Shown piece by piece: positions 44,119 through 54,092 of a stretch of 54,092 nucleotides of DNA. The stretch is from Roseiflexaceae bacterium (GTDB taxonomy: Bacteria; Chloroflexota; Chloroflexia; Chloroflexales; Roseiflexaceae). The translations under genes were made by a program, and so were the position numbers. The DNA lies in the NCBI GenBank assembly GCA_947474225.1, contig CANJHS010000019.1, forward strand, positions 1 to 54,092. Reading direction: 5' to 3'. The number at the start of each line of letters is the position of its first letter. Position 1 is the stretch's first letter. A model generated the notes under the pieces. That model worked only from the letters and a program-made list of their open reading frames with translations. It did no database searches and had not been told where the DNA came from.

Positions 44119-44188
44119 TTATTAAGATTGTATATTTCGTTTTTCCAATCACAAAAACCGCTATAATTCAGATTAATGTGTTATCTGA
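44119..44188 (+). promoter_or_regulatory. katG control region: PerR-box-like site, -10 box and dyad
   Basis: TTATTAAGATTGTAT at 44119-44133 matches the core PerR consensus (TAnAAnnATTnTA) with one mismatch. TATAAT lies at 44162-44167 with only a poor -35. A dyad of 8-bp arms with one mismatch (TCAGATTA 44168-44175, TTATCTGA 44181-44188) covers the expected transcription start. Control by a peroxide-sensing Fur-family repressor is inferred; no perR gene is in the window. Confidence 0.5.
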
Positions 44189-44208
44189 CCTGCCAGGGAC
44201 AGCTATAG

Positions 44209-46431
<2,223 letters not shown>

Positions 46432-46449
46432 TCACCACAGAGCACCCAC

Positions 46450-46513
46450 GCAAACCCATAGCCCCACGGCATGCAAACCCATAGCCCCACGGCATGCCGT
46501 GGGGCTATGTTTT
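46450..46513. repeat. 23-bp tandem duplication feeding a 30-bp perfect palindromic terminator
   Basis: GCAAACCCATAGCCCCACGGCAT occurs twice in tandem (46450-46472, 46473-46495; 23 bp each, shown in part by its shared core ATAGCCCCACGGCA). The second copy supplies the left arm of a perfect palindrome, CATAGCCCCACGGCA (46480-46494) with 46495-46509, followed by TTTT. It terminates katG. The right arm can also pair with the first copy. Confidence 0.9.
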
Positions 46514-47252
46514 ATCGAACCCGCGCCGCGTATTCCACCATCGCGACAGCATCGGGATATGTCAATGCAGGATTTTCCACCGGTTCACGGTGCTGTACGC
46601 GCCAGCGGAGGGCGTTGGCGATGCGTTCGGCTTGCGTTGGATGGTGCGCTTTCGCCCATGCTGCCGCTTGAATTTTCGACGTCTGCTCTCCGGTTTGCAC
46701 TGCATACAATGCGCGGCACATTGTCAGGATGACATACGCTTGGGAGGGCCGTGAGTCACGCGTGTGGGTAACCCAGTCTGCCCATTCGACGATTTGATTG
46801 CGCACAGCAGTACGAAATTCTTCCATCGAAATCGTCGGAAAGAGAGCCTCTACATCTGGTCCGTACACGACCACACTCTGTGTGCGAATCGTGTACCAGT
46901 TGATGAGCCAATCCAGCCCAGCATCTTTGGTGTTGAATGGTTCGCCAGGACTGATGACGGATATCGGACTTCGTTGTGTTCGAAACGTTTGTAATGCCGT
47001 AACGGATATGTACGCAATCTCAATGCGGCCCGCCCACTCGGGGAATTTGGCTTCGAGTTTGTGATGCACACCATCAAGCTCCCCATACTGCTGGGCATTA
47101 ATATCTTGTGCGAGGACAACCATGAGGTCGATATCGCTACAATCAGGATCAAAATCACCCCACACCAGTGACCCATAGACATAGATGCCGACCAGCTCCG
47201 TTCCAAGGAGCGCAGGGAGTTGTGTTTTGAGTGCATCAATGACGGGGTGCAT
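46512..47252 (-). CDS. AadA-like nucleotidyltransferase with DUF4111-type C-terminal domain
   Basis: This 246-aa protein is related to aminoglycoside adenylyltransferases. The nucleotidyltransferase motif is GSLVWGDFDPDCSDIDL, with the metal-binding Asp pair. The C-terminal helical region has LTMCRALYAVQTGEQTSKIQAAAWA, closely patterned on the AadA/DUF4111 domain. Chromosomal relatives often have unknown substrates, so drug resistance cannot be concluded. The ATG at 47252 was chosen because homology starts there (MHPVIDALKTQLPALL); GGA lies 8 nt upstream. It converges on katG. Confidence 0.82.
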   Translation of the reverse strand: MHPVIDALKTQLPALLGTELVGIYVYGSLVWGDFDPDCSDIDLMVVLAQDINAQQYGELDGVHHKLEAKFPEWAGRIEIAYISVTALQTFRTQRSPISVISPGEPFNTKDAGLDWLINWYTIRTQSVVVYGPDVEALFPTISMEEFRTAVRNQIVEWADWVTHTRDSRPSQAYVILTMCRALYAVQTGEQTSKIQAAAWAKAHHPTQAERIANALRWRVQHREPVENPALTYPDAVAMVEYAARVR

Positions 47253-47346
47253 GTATTTTGTCCGTTTCTGACATGAGCCGAGGGGCATTCCTATATAATA
47301 GGACAAATCACTTTCCCCCGTCCCATATGTAACACGGAGGTTGCAC

Positions 47347-49275
47347 ATGACCGATGATGCACGGCAACAGACCCAAGAGGTCTATTACCCCACTGAATCT
47401 ATCGTCGAACAAGCCAACATCACCGCCTATATGCGCAGCAAAGGCTTCTCGAATTGGGATGACCTGCACCGCTGGAGCCTCGATCAGTCCGATACATTCT
47501 GGGACGAAATGGCGCAGCGCCTTGGGTGGTATGCTCCGTACACGCAGATTCTCGACGACTCCAAAAAACCCTTTTTCACATGGTTCACCGGTGGCAAAAC
47601 CAACATCGTCCACAACGCCATCGATCGCCACATGAGCACCTGGCGGCGCAACAAACTAGCCTTCATCTGGGAGGGTGAAGACGGCACGGTGCGCAACTTC
47701 TCGTATGCCGACGTCAATCGCGAAGTCAGCAAACTCGCCAACGTCCTCAAAGCCATGGGCGTCCAAAAAGGGGACATCGTTTCGATTTATCTTCCCCGTG
47801 TACCCGAACTCCCCTTTGCCATGCTGGCCTGTGCCAAAATTGGGGCAGCGCACTCGGTCATCTACGGTGGCTTTTCGCACGAGGCGTTGCGTGACCGCAT
47901 CGCCGACGCCCAATCCAAAGTGCTCATCACCGCCGACGGCGGATACATGCGCAACAAAGTCATCGAACTGAAGAAAATCGCCGACGACGCAATGTCTTCT
48001 TCCCCCACCATACAGACCGCCATTGTGCTCAAACGCACCGGTCATGCCGTCGACATGCACGTCGGTCGTGATTACTGGTGGCACGATTTGATGGCCCTGC
48101 CGATTGCGTCTGAACGTTGCGAGACTGAGGTCGTCGACGCCGAACACCCGTTGTTCATCCTGTATACCTCCGGCTCTACCGGCAAGCCCAAGGGCGTCGT
48201 ACATACCCACGGCGGCTATTCAGTGGGTATCGCGACCACCTTCCACTTCACTTTTGACATCAAAGACCACGATATTTATTGGTGCGCCGCCGACCCCGGT
48301 TGGATCACCGGTCATTCGTACATTGTCTATGCGCCACTGATTGAGGGCGCTACATCATTCATTTATGAAGGCGCACCCAATTACCCCTACCCCAATCGCT
48401 GGTGGCAGATCGTCGAGCGCTACAAAATCAGCATCCTCTATACGGCGCCGACCGCCATCCGCGGCCTGATGCGCTTTGGCGATGCCTGGCCCAAACGCCA
48501 CGATTTGTCGAGTCTGCGTCTGCTCGGCTCGGTCGGTGAACCGATCAATCCCGAGGCCTGGCGCTGGTACTACGACATCATCGGTGGCGGCAATTGCCCC
48601 ATCATGGATACGTGGTGGCAGACCGAGACCGGCGGCTTCATGATTACCCCTAACCCCACCACACCGCTCAAACCAGGATCGGGGACCAAGGCATTCCTGG
48701 GAATCGAAATGGACGTCGTCGACGAACACGGCAACCGCACCGCCGACAACGCAGATGGCCTGCTCGTCGCCAAACGTCCCTGGCCATCCATCATGCGGAC
48801 GATTTTGCACGACGCGGAGCGTTATGCGAATTCGTATTGGAACAACGAACCCGTCGGTTTGTACACCGCCGGCGACTCGGCCCGCCGCGACAAAGACGGC
48901 TACTTCTGGGTTATTGGTCGCATCGACGATGTCATCAAGGTGTCGGGCTATCGCTTGGGCACGGCAGAGATAGAGAGTGCCCTGGTATCGCATCCAGCCG
49001 TCGCCGAAGCAGCAGCCATTGGGTTGCCACACGAAATCAAGGGCACCGGCATTCACTGCTTTGTTATTCTGCGGTCAGGCATCGAAGGCAGCGACAAACT
49101 CTCCGAAGAACTGCGTACGCATGTCGCCAAAGAACTCGGTCCCATTACCAAACCCGAAGCCGTCAGCTTCATGGCAGCATTGCCAAAGACACGTTCGGGC
49201 AAAATCATGCGTCGCGTCCTCAAGGCCCAGGCGCTCGGCCAAGATCTCGGCGACATCTCGACATTAGAAGGCTAG
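47347..49275 (+). CDS. acsA: Acetate-CoA ligase (acetyl-CoA synthetase)
   Basis: This 642-aa adenylate-forming enzyme makes acetyl-CoA from acetate, ATP and CoA. The AMP-binding P-loop is YTSGSTGKPKG, and the acyl-pocket region DTWWQTETGG, with its Trp pair, fits acetate rather than longer acids. The C-terminal PKTRSGKIMRR holds the catalytic lysine that is acetylated to switch the enzyme off in many bacteria. CGGAGG lies 6 nt before the ATG. It is transcribed divergently from the AadA-like gene and may lead into the five-gene catabolic cluster 56 bp downstream. Confidence 0.94.
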   Translation: MTDDARQQTQEVYYPTESIVEQANITAYMRSKGFSNWDDLHRWSLDQSDTFWDEMAQRLGWYAPYTQILDDSKKPFFTWFTGGKTNIVHNAIDRHMSTWRRNKLAFIWEGEDGTVRNFSYADVNREVSKLANVLKAMGVQKGDIVSIYLPRVPELPFAMLACAKIGAAHSVIYGGFSHEALRDRIADAQSKVLITADGGYMRNKVIELKKIADDAMSSSPTIQTAIVLKRTGHAVDMHVGRDYWWHDLMALPIASERCETEVVDAEHPLFILYTSGSTGKPKGVVHTHGGYSVGIATTFHFTFDIKDHDIYWCAADPGWITGHSYIVYAPLIEGATSFIYEGAPNYPYPNRWWQIVERYKISILYTAPTAIRGLMRFGDAWPKRHDLSSLRLLGSVGEPINPEAWRWYYDIIGGGNCPIMDTWWQTETGGFMITPNPTTPLKPGSGTKAFLGIEMDVVDEHGNRTADNADGLLVAKRPWPSIMRTILHDAERYANSYWNNEPVGLYTAGDSARRDKDGYFWVIGRIDDVIKVSGYRLGTAEIESALVSHPAVAEAAAIGLPHEIKGTGIHCFVILRSGIEGSDKLSEELRTHVAKELGPITKPEAVSFMAALPKTRSGKIMRRVLKAQALGQDLGDISTLEG

Positions 49276-49330
49276 TCATTTTTAGTGCACGGTGTTGCCA
49301 CCGTGCACTGCCTGCAATCGGAGCGTCGTG

Positions 49331-49984
49331 ATGCCACGTATCGGAGCCATTTTGATTGGTCAGTCGCCCCGACCCGACCTCGTGAAGCCGCTTATCAAAG
49401 CGAACCCTAACTTCCAGTACATCGAATCTGGCGCCCTTGACTTCGTCAATCCGGCTGATATTCCAGAGCCAACAAGTGCCTACATCCTTACGACGCGCCT
49501 CAACAATGGGACGGTTGTCCGCGTCGACGAATCGTATTTGTTCCCGCTCCTCCAAAAAGCCGTTGCCAACGCCGAACGCCAAGGTGCGCTGATGAGCGTC
49601 CTGCTCTGCGCGGGACCGTTCGACGGATTGAACTGCGCGCAGCCGCTCTATCGGCCCACCGCGATGGTAGACACAATCCTCAAGACACGCGGTATCACCA
49701 AAATCGCCGTGCTCAGTCCATCGCAAGAACAAGCGAATGCAATCCACAAGAAGTGGCTGTCGCGCGGCTATGTCCCATCAGTCTTTATTGATCCAGGCCT
49801 GCCCAATCAAGAATTAGGTGTGTGGATGCGCGAGCAGCTCCACTATAGTTCCGCCGAATACCTCGTCGTGGACTATGTTGGCCATCCGATCGAAAAAATC
49901 AGCGCGCTCGAGAACGCACTCTCTATTCCGGTCCTCGACTTGGGCAAAGTCATCACTGACATGCTCCGTCACGTCACGACCTAG
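49331..49984 (+). CDS. AroM family protein
   Basis: This 217-aa cytoplasmic protein resembles AroM, a family related to aspartate/glutamate racemases whose function is unsettled. It starts with RIGAILIGQSPRPDLV, has paired domains around LLCAGPFDG and VVDYVGHP, and ends PVLDLGKVITDML. The ATG at 49331 has CGGAG 7 nt upstream. It opens the catabolic cluster; the next gene begins 14 bp later. In a racemase-like reading it could handle a chiral acid formed in the pathway; that is speculation. Confidence 0.8.
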   Translation: MPRIGAILIGQSPRPDLVKPLIKANPNFQYIESGALDFVNPADIPEPTSAYILTTRLNNGTVVRVDESYLFPLLQKAVANAERQGALMSVLLCAGPFDGLNCAQPLYRPTAMVDTILKTRGITKIAVLSPSQEQANAIHKKWLSRGYVPSVFIDPGLPNQELGVWMREQLHYSSAEYLVVDYVGHPIEKISALENALSIPVLDLGKVITDMLRHVTT

Positions 49985-49998
49985 ACAAAGGAGTCTGG

Positions 49999-50919
49999 AT
50001 GCCACGTCACCCCTTCCTCCACAGCAGTTACACGATTGCGCCCACCCCGTTCTTGCCCGACGGCAGCATCGACCGGCCAAGCATTGCAACCATGGTTGAA
50101 TTCCTGATTGGATTAGGCGTCCAAGGCATCACCATGCTGGGTGTCATGGGTGAGGTCGACAAACTCGGCGACGCCGAGCGGGACCTCATCATCGACGAGG
50201 TCGTGACGGCCAACCGCGGCCGTGTCAAAATCTGCATTGGCACGAGTCACGTCGGCACCGACCGCTCAGTTGCCTATAGCAAACGCGCCGCCGAACTCGG
50301 TGCCGATGCCCTGATGGTAGCCCCACCCAAGCTGGCCAAACCCAACGACGCTGCTTTGCGTGCCCACTATCACGCCATCGCAGCCGCAGTTACCGTCCCC
50401 ATCGTGGTCCAAGACCACCCCGTCAGTAGCGGTGTCCTGATGTCGGTCGACTTTCTCGCGAATCTCGCCCGCGAAGCCCCGGGCTGCAACTACCTCAAAC
50501 TCGAAGAAGAACCGACCCCCGCCAAAACCACGCGTATGCGTGCTGCTGCGCCAGACATGATTATCTTTGGCGGCATGGGTGCCAATATGCTGCTTGAAGA
50601 GCTCAAACACGGCGCCGATGGCACCATGACCGGCTTTGGATTCCCCGAAATATTGGTCAAAATCTGCGCCCAGCACGCCGCCGGCGACATCGACGGCGCT
50701 ACCCAGACCTTTTATCATGCCTGCCCGCTCATCCGCTACGAAAACCAGCCGGGCATTAACATGGCCATCCGCAAATACATCTATGCCCAACGCGGGGCAA
50801 TCAGCCACGCCCATGTGCGTGCACCGTCCAGCCCGTTGGCAGCAGATGTCATCGCCGATTTGCACGACATCATTACCCGTTTGGGTTTTGGTCATCATAT
50901 GAAAACCAAAGGAGCCTAA
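49999..50919 (+). CDS. DapA/NanA family lyase (not dihydrodipicolinate synthase)
   Basis: This class I (Schiff-base) aldolase-superfamily protein of 306 aa is predicted to use K167 (NYLKLEE). The residue equivalent to the catalytic tyrosine in the YNVP motif of dihydrodipicolinate synthase is Gln138 in VQDHP, and the GTTGE motif is GVMGE. Lysine synthesis is therefore unlikely. Such divergent members act as 2-keto-acid aldolases or dehydratases. AAAGGAG is well placed. One base separates its stop from the following SDR gene. Confidence 0.86.
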   Translation: MPRHPFLHSSYTIAPTPFLPDGSIDRPSIATMVEFLIGLGVQGITMLGVMGEVDKLGDAERDLIIDEVVTANRGRVKICIGTSHVGTDRSVAYSKRAAELGADALMVAPPKLAKPNDAALRAHYHAIAAAVTVPIVVQDHPVSSGVLMSVDFLANLAREAPGCNYLKLEEEPTPAKTTRMRAAAPDMIIFGGMGANMLLEELKHGADGTMTGFGFPEILVKICAQHAAGDIDGATQTFYHACPLIRYENQPGINMAIRKYIYAQRGAISHAHVRAPSSPLAADVIADLHDIITRLGFGHHMKTKGA

Positions 50920-50920
50920 C

Positions 50921-51712
50921 ATGAACCTCGGACTCACAGGCAAACGTGCGGTTGTTTTCGCTGCTAGCCGCGGCCTCGGATACGCCAGTGCCCTCGGACT
51001 CGCCCGCGAAGGCGTCCAGCTGGTCATCGCCAGCCGCGACCAGGGTCGCATCGACGAAGCCGCTGCAAAAATCCAAGCCGAAACCGGCACGCGCGTCATC
51101 GGCGTGGCCGCCGATGTCAACACCGAAGCCGACGTCCAAAAGGTCATTGACACTTGCGTCAAAACCTACGGTGGCCTCGAGATTGCCCTGCACAACGCCG
51201 GTGGACCCCCAGCCGGCGGCTTCGACGCCATCACAGATGCCCAGTGGCTGGCCGCCTTTAACCAAAATCTGATGAGTTTGGTATGGGTCGCCCGCGCATC
51301 CATCCCCCACATGAAGACGGCCAAATACGGTCGCTTGCTGACCATTGCTTCTTCTTCGATCCGCCAGCCCATCCCCAATCTGATTCTGTCGAATGTCATG
51401 CGCGCCGGCATCAACGGCTTGGCCAAGAGCCTGGCCCGCGAAGTGGCACCGCACAACATCAACGTCCACGTGGTCGGACCCGGTCGCATCGGCACCGAGC
51501 GCATCGAAGAGCTCGACAACGCCATGGCCCAGCGCACAGGCGCCAGCGTCGAAGACGTCCGCAAAGCATCATTGGCGAGCATCCCGGCTGGACGACTGGG
51601 CGAGCCCGAGGAATTCGCCAACTTCATCGTCTTTTTGGCGTCCAGCGCCGCCAGCTACATGAACGGCACGGCGACCCTGGTCGACGGTGCTGCGTCAAAC
51701 GCCCTGCCCTAA
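50921..51712 (+). CDS. SDR-fold oxidoreductase with altered active site
   Basis: This is a Rossmann-fold protein of 263 aa. The cofactor motif is ASRGLGYA rather than the classical GxxxGIG form, and NAGG is present. The catalytic YxxxK is missing: the aligned stretch SNVMRAGINGLAKSLA has Ser and Arg in place of Tyr and Lys. I recall a BKR-like SDR subgroup with the same loss, so this is a subgroup trait rather than damage. It starts one base after the DapA-like gene. An unusual oxidoreductase or non-catalytic role is possible. A terminator hairpin follows. Confidence 0.88.
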   Translation: MNLGLTGKRAVVFAASRGLGYASALGLAREGVQLVIASRDQGRIDEAAAKIQAETGTRVIGVAADVNTEADVQKVIDTCVKTYGGLEIALHNAGGPPAGGFDAITDAQWLAAFNQNLMSLVWVARASIPHMKTAKYGRLLTIASSSIRQPIPNLILSNVMRAGINGLAKSLAREVAPHNINVHVVGPGRIGTERIEELDNAMAQRTGASVEDVRKASLASIPAGRLGEPEEFANFIVFLASSAASYMNGTATLVDGAASNALP

Positions 51713-51731
51713 CGATAAGACCCCCACCGAA

Positions 51732-51758
51732 AGCCGGCAGTCACGCTGCCGGCTTTTT
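51732..51758 (+). terminator. Terminator hairpin inside the catabolic cluster
   Basis: AGCCGGCAG (51732-51740) and CTGCCGGCT (51746-51754), with a 5-nt loop, are followed by TTTT. It lies between the SDR and amidohydrolase genes and would lower expression of the last two genes unless read-through occurs. Confidence 0.85.
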
Positions 51759-51777
51759 CGTCAGAAGAGGCACTGCT

Positions 51778-53181
51778 ATGCTCGATGTGATTATCAAAAA
51801 CGCCACCGTGGTCAATGCCGACGGCCGCCGCCAGGTCGATGTCGCTATCAAAGACGGCATCATTGTCGCAATCGGAATGGCCAGCAGCTTCCCCGATGCA
51901 CACGAGGTCATCGACGCCGGTGGGCTCCACCTCCTGCCCGGGGCAATCGACTCGCACACCCATGTGCGTGACCCTGGCCGCTCCGACCGCGAAGACTTCG
52001 CGTCGGCGACCCGGGCTGCAGCCGTGTCGGGTGTCACCATGCTGTGCGAAATGCCCATCGCGGCGGTATCGACTCACAGCGCCCAGACCCTGGCCGATCG
52101 CATCGACACTGTGCGCGACCGGCTCTATACCGATTATGCCCTCTACGGCGGCGCCGCCGACGATAACCGCGAACACATCGCTGCCCTCGGCAACGCCGGT
52201 ATCATCGCGTTCAAGACATTCCGCACCGCCGTGCCCCCGGGCCGCGAGAAGGAATTCATTGGTCTCTGTTGCCCCGACCCTGGTGCTTTTTTCACCGTCC
52301 TCAAAGAGACTGCCAAAACCGGCCTGCCCCACGCCATCCACGCCGAGGACGAATACATCCTCAGCCGCTTGGCAGAAGACTATAAGCGCACCGGCGACCT
52401 CGGTCCCATCAGCCACACCAAAGCCCGACCACCCGTGGTCGAAGAAGCCTCGGTCGCCCAGTCCATCGCCTTGGCACGGGCGGCGGGTGCGTGGCTCCAT
52501 GTGGTGCACGTCTCGAGTCCCTATTCCATTGACCTGATTACCCAAGCGCGTGCAAACGGCGTCAAAGTGACCTGCGAGACATGCCCGCCCTATTTGTTCC
52601 TGACCGATGCCGATATCGAACTGCACGGTCCCTATGCCAAAACCAACCCACCCATCCGCGATGAATCATTCGTCGAAGGGATGTGGGAGCGGGTCGCACG
52701 TGGCGACATCGACATCATCGGCACCGATCATTCGCCGTTTTTGGCATCCGAAAAGGAACCCGGCTGGAACAACATGTTCGCCGCCCCTCCCGGTGCGCCC
52801 GGCATCGAGATCCTGGTTCCACTCCTCCTCACCGCCGTCGCCTATGGCCGCATCACGCTCGAACGCATGGTGAGTGTGGTCAGCACCAACACCGCCAACA
52901 TGTTTGGCTTGCGTGGCCGCAAAGGCGTCATCGCCGTCGGGGCAGATGCTGACCTCATCTTGGTCGACCTGGCTGCCGAGGGACGCATCGACGTCAATCA
53001 ATGGCAAAGTAAATCGCGCGTCACTGCACGGCTCTGGCATGGCCGTCAGACACGTGGGGCCATCGTGCGCACCCTCGTGCGTGGCAAAACGGTCGCGCTC
53101 AACGGCGCAGTCGTCGGCGAACCCGGCTGGGGTCGCTTCGTGGCACCCAATCCACGCCCATACGAAAGGCCATTCTGGTGA
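51778..53181 (+). CDS. Cyclic amidohydrolase (dihydroorotase/allantoinase/hydantoinase family)
   Basis: This binuclear zinc hydrolase of 467 aa is predicted to open a cyclic amide ring. Metal ligands are H60 and H62 (DSHTHVRDPG), the bridging lysine is probably K146 (FKTF), and H188, H244 and D317 follow (HAED, HVVHVSS, GTDHSPF). The DSHTHVRDPG form fits the allantoinase/dihydroorotase branch. No pyrimidine or allantoin genes lie around it, so the ring substrate is open. AGAGG lies 7 nt before the ATG at 51778; its stop overlaps the next gene start. Confidence 0.9.
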   Translation: MLDVIIKNATVVNADGRRQVDVAIKDGIIVAIGMASSFPDAHEVIDAGGLHLLPGAIDSHTHVRDPGRSDREDFASATRAAAVSGVTMLCEMPIAAVSTHSAQTLADRIDTVRDRLYTDYALYGGAADDNREHIAALGNAGIIAFKTFRTAVPPGREKEFIGLCCPDPGAFFTVLKETAKTGLPHAIHAEDEYILSRLAEDYKRTGDLGPISHTKARPPVVEEASVAQSIALARAAGAWLHVVHVSSPYSIDLITQARANGVKVTCETCPPYLFLTDADIELHGPYAKTNPPIRDESFVEGMWERVARGDIDIIGTDHSPFLASEKEPGWNNMFAAPPGAPGIEILVPLLLTAVAYGRITLERMVSVVSTNTANMFGLRGRKGVIAVGADADLILVDLAAEGRIDVNQWQSKSRVTARLWHGRQTRGAIVRTLVRGKTVALNGAVVGEPGWGRFVAPNPRPYERPFW

Positions 53182-53945
53182 TACCACCCAACACCCTCAA
53201 AGCAAAGCTACGTAACGGCGCAACCGTGACCGGCACCCTCGCCATGGACCTACGCGCGCCGGCATATGTGCGCCTGCTCGCAGATGCCGGCTTCGACAGC
53301 ATCTTTTTTGACCTCGAACACGGTGTCTATGACCTACCCATGGTCGCCGACCTGATCGGCACGACCCGCTTGATCGGCATCACTCCCATCGTGCGTGTGC
53401 CCGATCTGCGGTATGGCGACATCGCTCGCTTGCTCGATTCCGGCGCGCAGGGCGTCATGTTCCCCCGTATCGACACCGCCGCGCAGGTCGAAGAAGCCAT
53501 CCGCCACATGAAGTACCCGCCCCGGGGCGATCGCGGTGCAGCCTCGGTGCGCGGCGCGACCGACTACCGCGAAGTCCCGCCACAGACCCTGATCCGCGAG
53601 ATGAATCAAGAGACCCTGGTCATCATCCAAATCGAACGTGCCCAATCAATTGCCAACCTCGACGCCATCGCCAGCGTGCCCGATGTCGACGTACTCTTGG
53701 TCGGCCCCTATGACCTGGCCATCGCCCTCGGTGCGGCCAGCACGACAGACCCTGTGGTTGTCGCTGCCATGGACAAAGTAGTTGCCGCCGGCAAACGCCA
53801 CCATGTCGCCACCGGTACCCATGCATCCGACCCGGCAGTGTTGCGAGGCTGGCGCGACAAGGGCATGCAGATGATGCTCTGTGGCAGTGAGTTGCGCTTC
53901 TTGTCGACGGGAGCAAAAGCCATGCTGGACGGCCTCAACGCGTAA
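53178..53945 (+). CDS. HpcH/HpaI aldolase family protein
   Basis: This class II (metal-dependent) aldolase of 255 aa resembles 4-hydroxy-2-oxoheptanedioate and 2-keto-3-deoxy-sugar-acid aldolases, which release pyruvate or a small aldehyde. Signatures are FFDLEHG (residues 43-49, catalytic His), the MFPRIDTAAQVEEA stretch, the glycine-arginine loop PPRGDRGAA, and LLVGPYDLAIALG. The GTG start overlaps the amidohydrolase stop as GTGA. It is the last gene of the cluster, before a candidate RNA gene. Confidence 0.92.
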   Translation: MIPPNTLKAKLRNGATVTGTLAMDLRAPAYVRLLADAGFDSIFFDLEHGVYDLPMVADLIGTTRLIGITPIVRVPDLRYGDIARLLDSGAQGVMFPRIDTAAQVEEAIRHMKYPPRGDRGAASVRGATDYREVPPQTLIREMNQETLVIIQIERAQSIANLDAIASVPDVDVLLVGPYDLAIALGAASTTDPVVVAAMDKVVAAGKRHHVATGTHASDPAVLRGWRDKGMQMMLCGSELRFLSTGAKAMLDGLNA

Positions 53946-53950
53946 CGGCG

Positions 53951-53959
53951 TGCTACAAT
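53951..53959 (+). promoter_or_regulatory. Extended -10 promoter before the terminal RNA
   Basis: TGC is followed by TACAAT (53954-53959), with no clear -35. It gives a start near 53966, just before the folded region. Confidence 0.45.
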
Positions 53960-53965
53960 ACCCAA

Positions 53966-54092
53966 CGGCACTTCACAAATCATCGCTGGCTTCGGCCAGA
54001 GGAACTTCCCGACTCTTCGTGGTGCTTCGGCATCAGAGGTTGCCCTGCGAAAAAGCAAGCAGGGGCACGCGCCCGAAAGGTCACGTGACGCA
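53966..54092 (+). ncRNA. rnpB: Candidate RNase P RNA, 5' part (cut by the window end)
   Basis: The 127 visible bases are non-coding and strongly folded. A UUCG-capped hairpin (CTGGC/GCCAG, 53986-53999) leads into GAGGAACTTCC (53999-54009). That fits the universal CR-I pattern GAGGAAnnUCC at the base of helix P4, and it sits right after a P3-like hairpin as in RNase P RNA. The common nn is AG; here it is CU, which would need a matching change in the distal CR-V strand beyond the window. A second UUCG hairpin (GGTGC/GCATC inside CTCT/AGAG) and a CCCTGC/GCAGGG stem follow. The identity is plausible but unproven without the 3' half. Confidence 0.45.

Noticed and set aside
46512..47252. Aminoglycoside resistance gene
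   Set aside because: Only the superfamily motifs are shared; chromosomal context without mobile elements gives no support for a resistance role.
49999..50919. dapA (lysine biosynthesis)
   Set aside because: The catalytic tyrosine of the YNVP motif is Gln, and GTTGE is changed; the context is catabolic.

Overview
The window is a gene-dense (about 90% coding) segment of a bacterial chromosome with moderate-to-high GC. It has no rRNA or tRNA gene that I can see, and no phage or IS element. The protein set points to Chloroflexota by inference: a four-domain S1 protein, a metalloenzyme-superfamily protein next to NAD kinase, MinCDE, MreB, an a-c-b-delta-alpha-gamma-beta-epsilon ATP synthase operon, and Moco-maturation genes with an XdhC/CoxI protein. 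No single marker proves the phylum.

Layout. 0-10 kb holds a PhyH dioxygenase cut by the window edge, ribosomal protein S1 with an attenuator-like leader, a metalloenzyme plus NAD kinase, a four-helix-bundle (IVP-type) gene, two DUF1801-like proteins, an aldo/keto reductase, a DUF5107/TPR protein and a DUF6508-like protein. Seven arrays of 7-bp tandem repeats lie here, nearly all starting at or within a stop codon. I saw none in the other 44 kb. 10-12.7 kb holds guaB, a MntA/HepT (type VII) toxin-antitoxin pair and a strongly folded candidate RNA. 12.7-17.5 kb holds copZ, then mtnP, PIG-L deacetylase, MFS transporter and YtcJ-like amidohydrolase. 17.6-26.6 kb is housekeeping: clpP, fabI, an AI-2E transporter, minCDE, a duplicated-domain lipoprotein, rimI, RNase J and a family 4 UDG. 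26.7-31 kb is a reverse-strand mreB operon with two methyltransferases, DUF402 and Gfo/Idh genes.

31-38 kb is the complete F1Fo ATP synthase operon on the reverse strand. 38-43.2 kb is a tightly overlapping operon of PfkB kinase, XdhC, MocA-like, MoeA-like and REC-GAF-histidine kinase genes, without any molybdoenzyme. 43.2-44.1 kb is a scar where two truncated genes abut. 44.1-49.3 kb has katG behind a PerR-box-like site, an AadA-like nucleotidyltransferase and acsA. 49.3-53.9 kb is a five-gene catabolic cluster (AroM, DapA-like, SDR, cyclic amidohydrolase, HpcH/HpaI aldolase) whose substrate I cannot name. The window ends inside a structured RNA that carries the RNase P CR-I signature.

The most promising leads are the heptanucleotide arrays that bracket the four-helix-bundle gene, the candidate RNA after hepT, the S1 leader attenuator, and the unassigned amidohydrolase/aldolase pathway.
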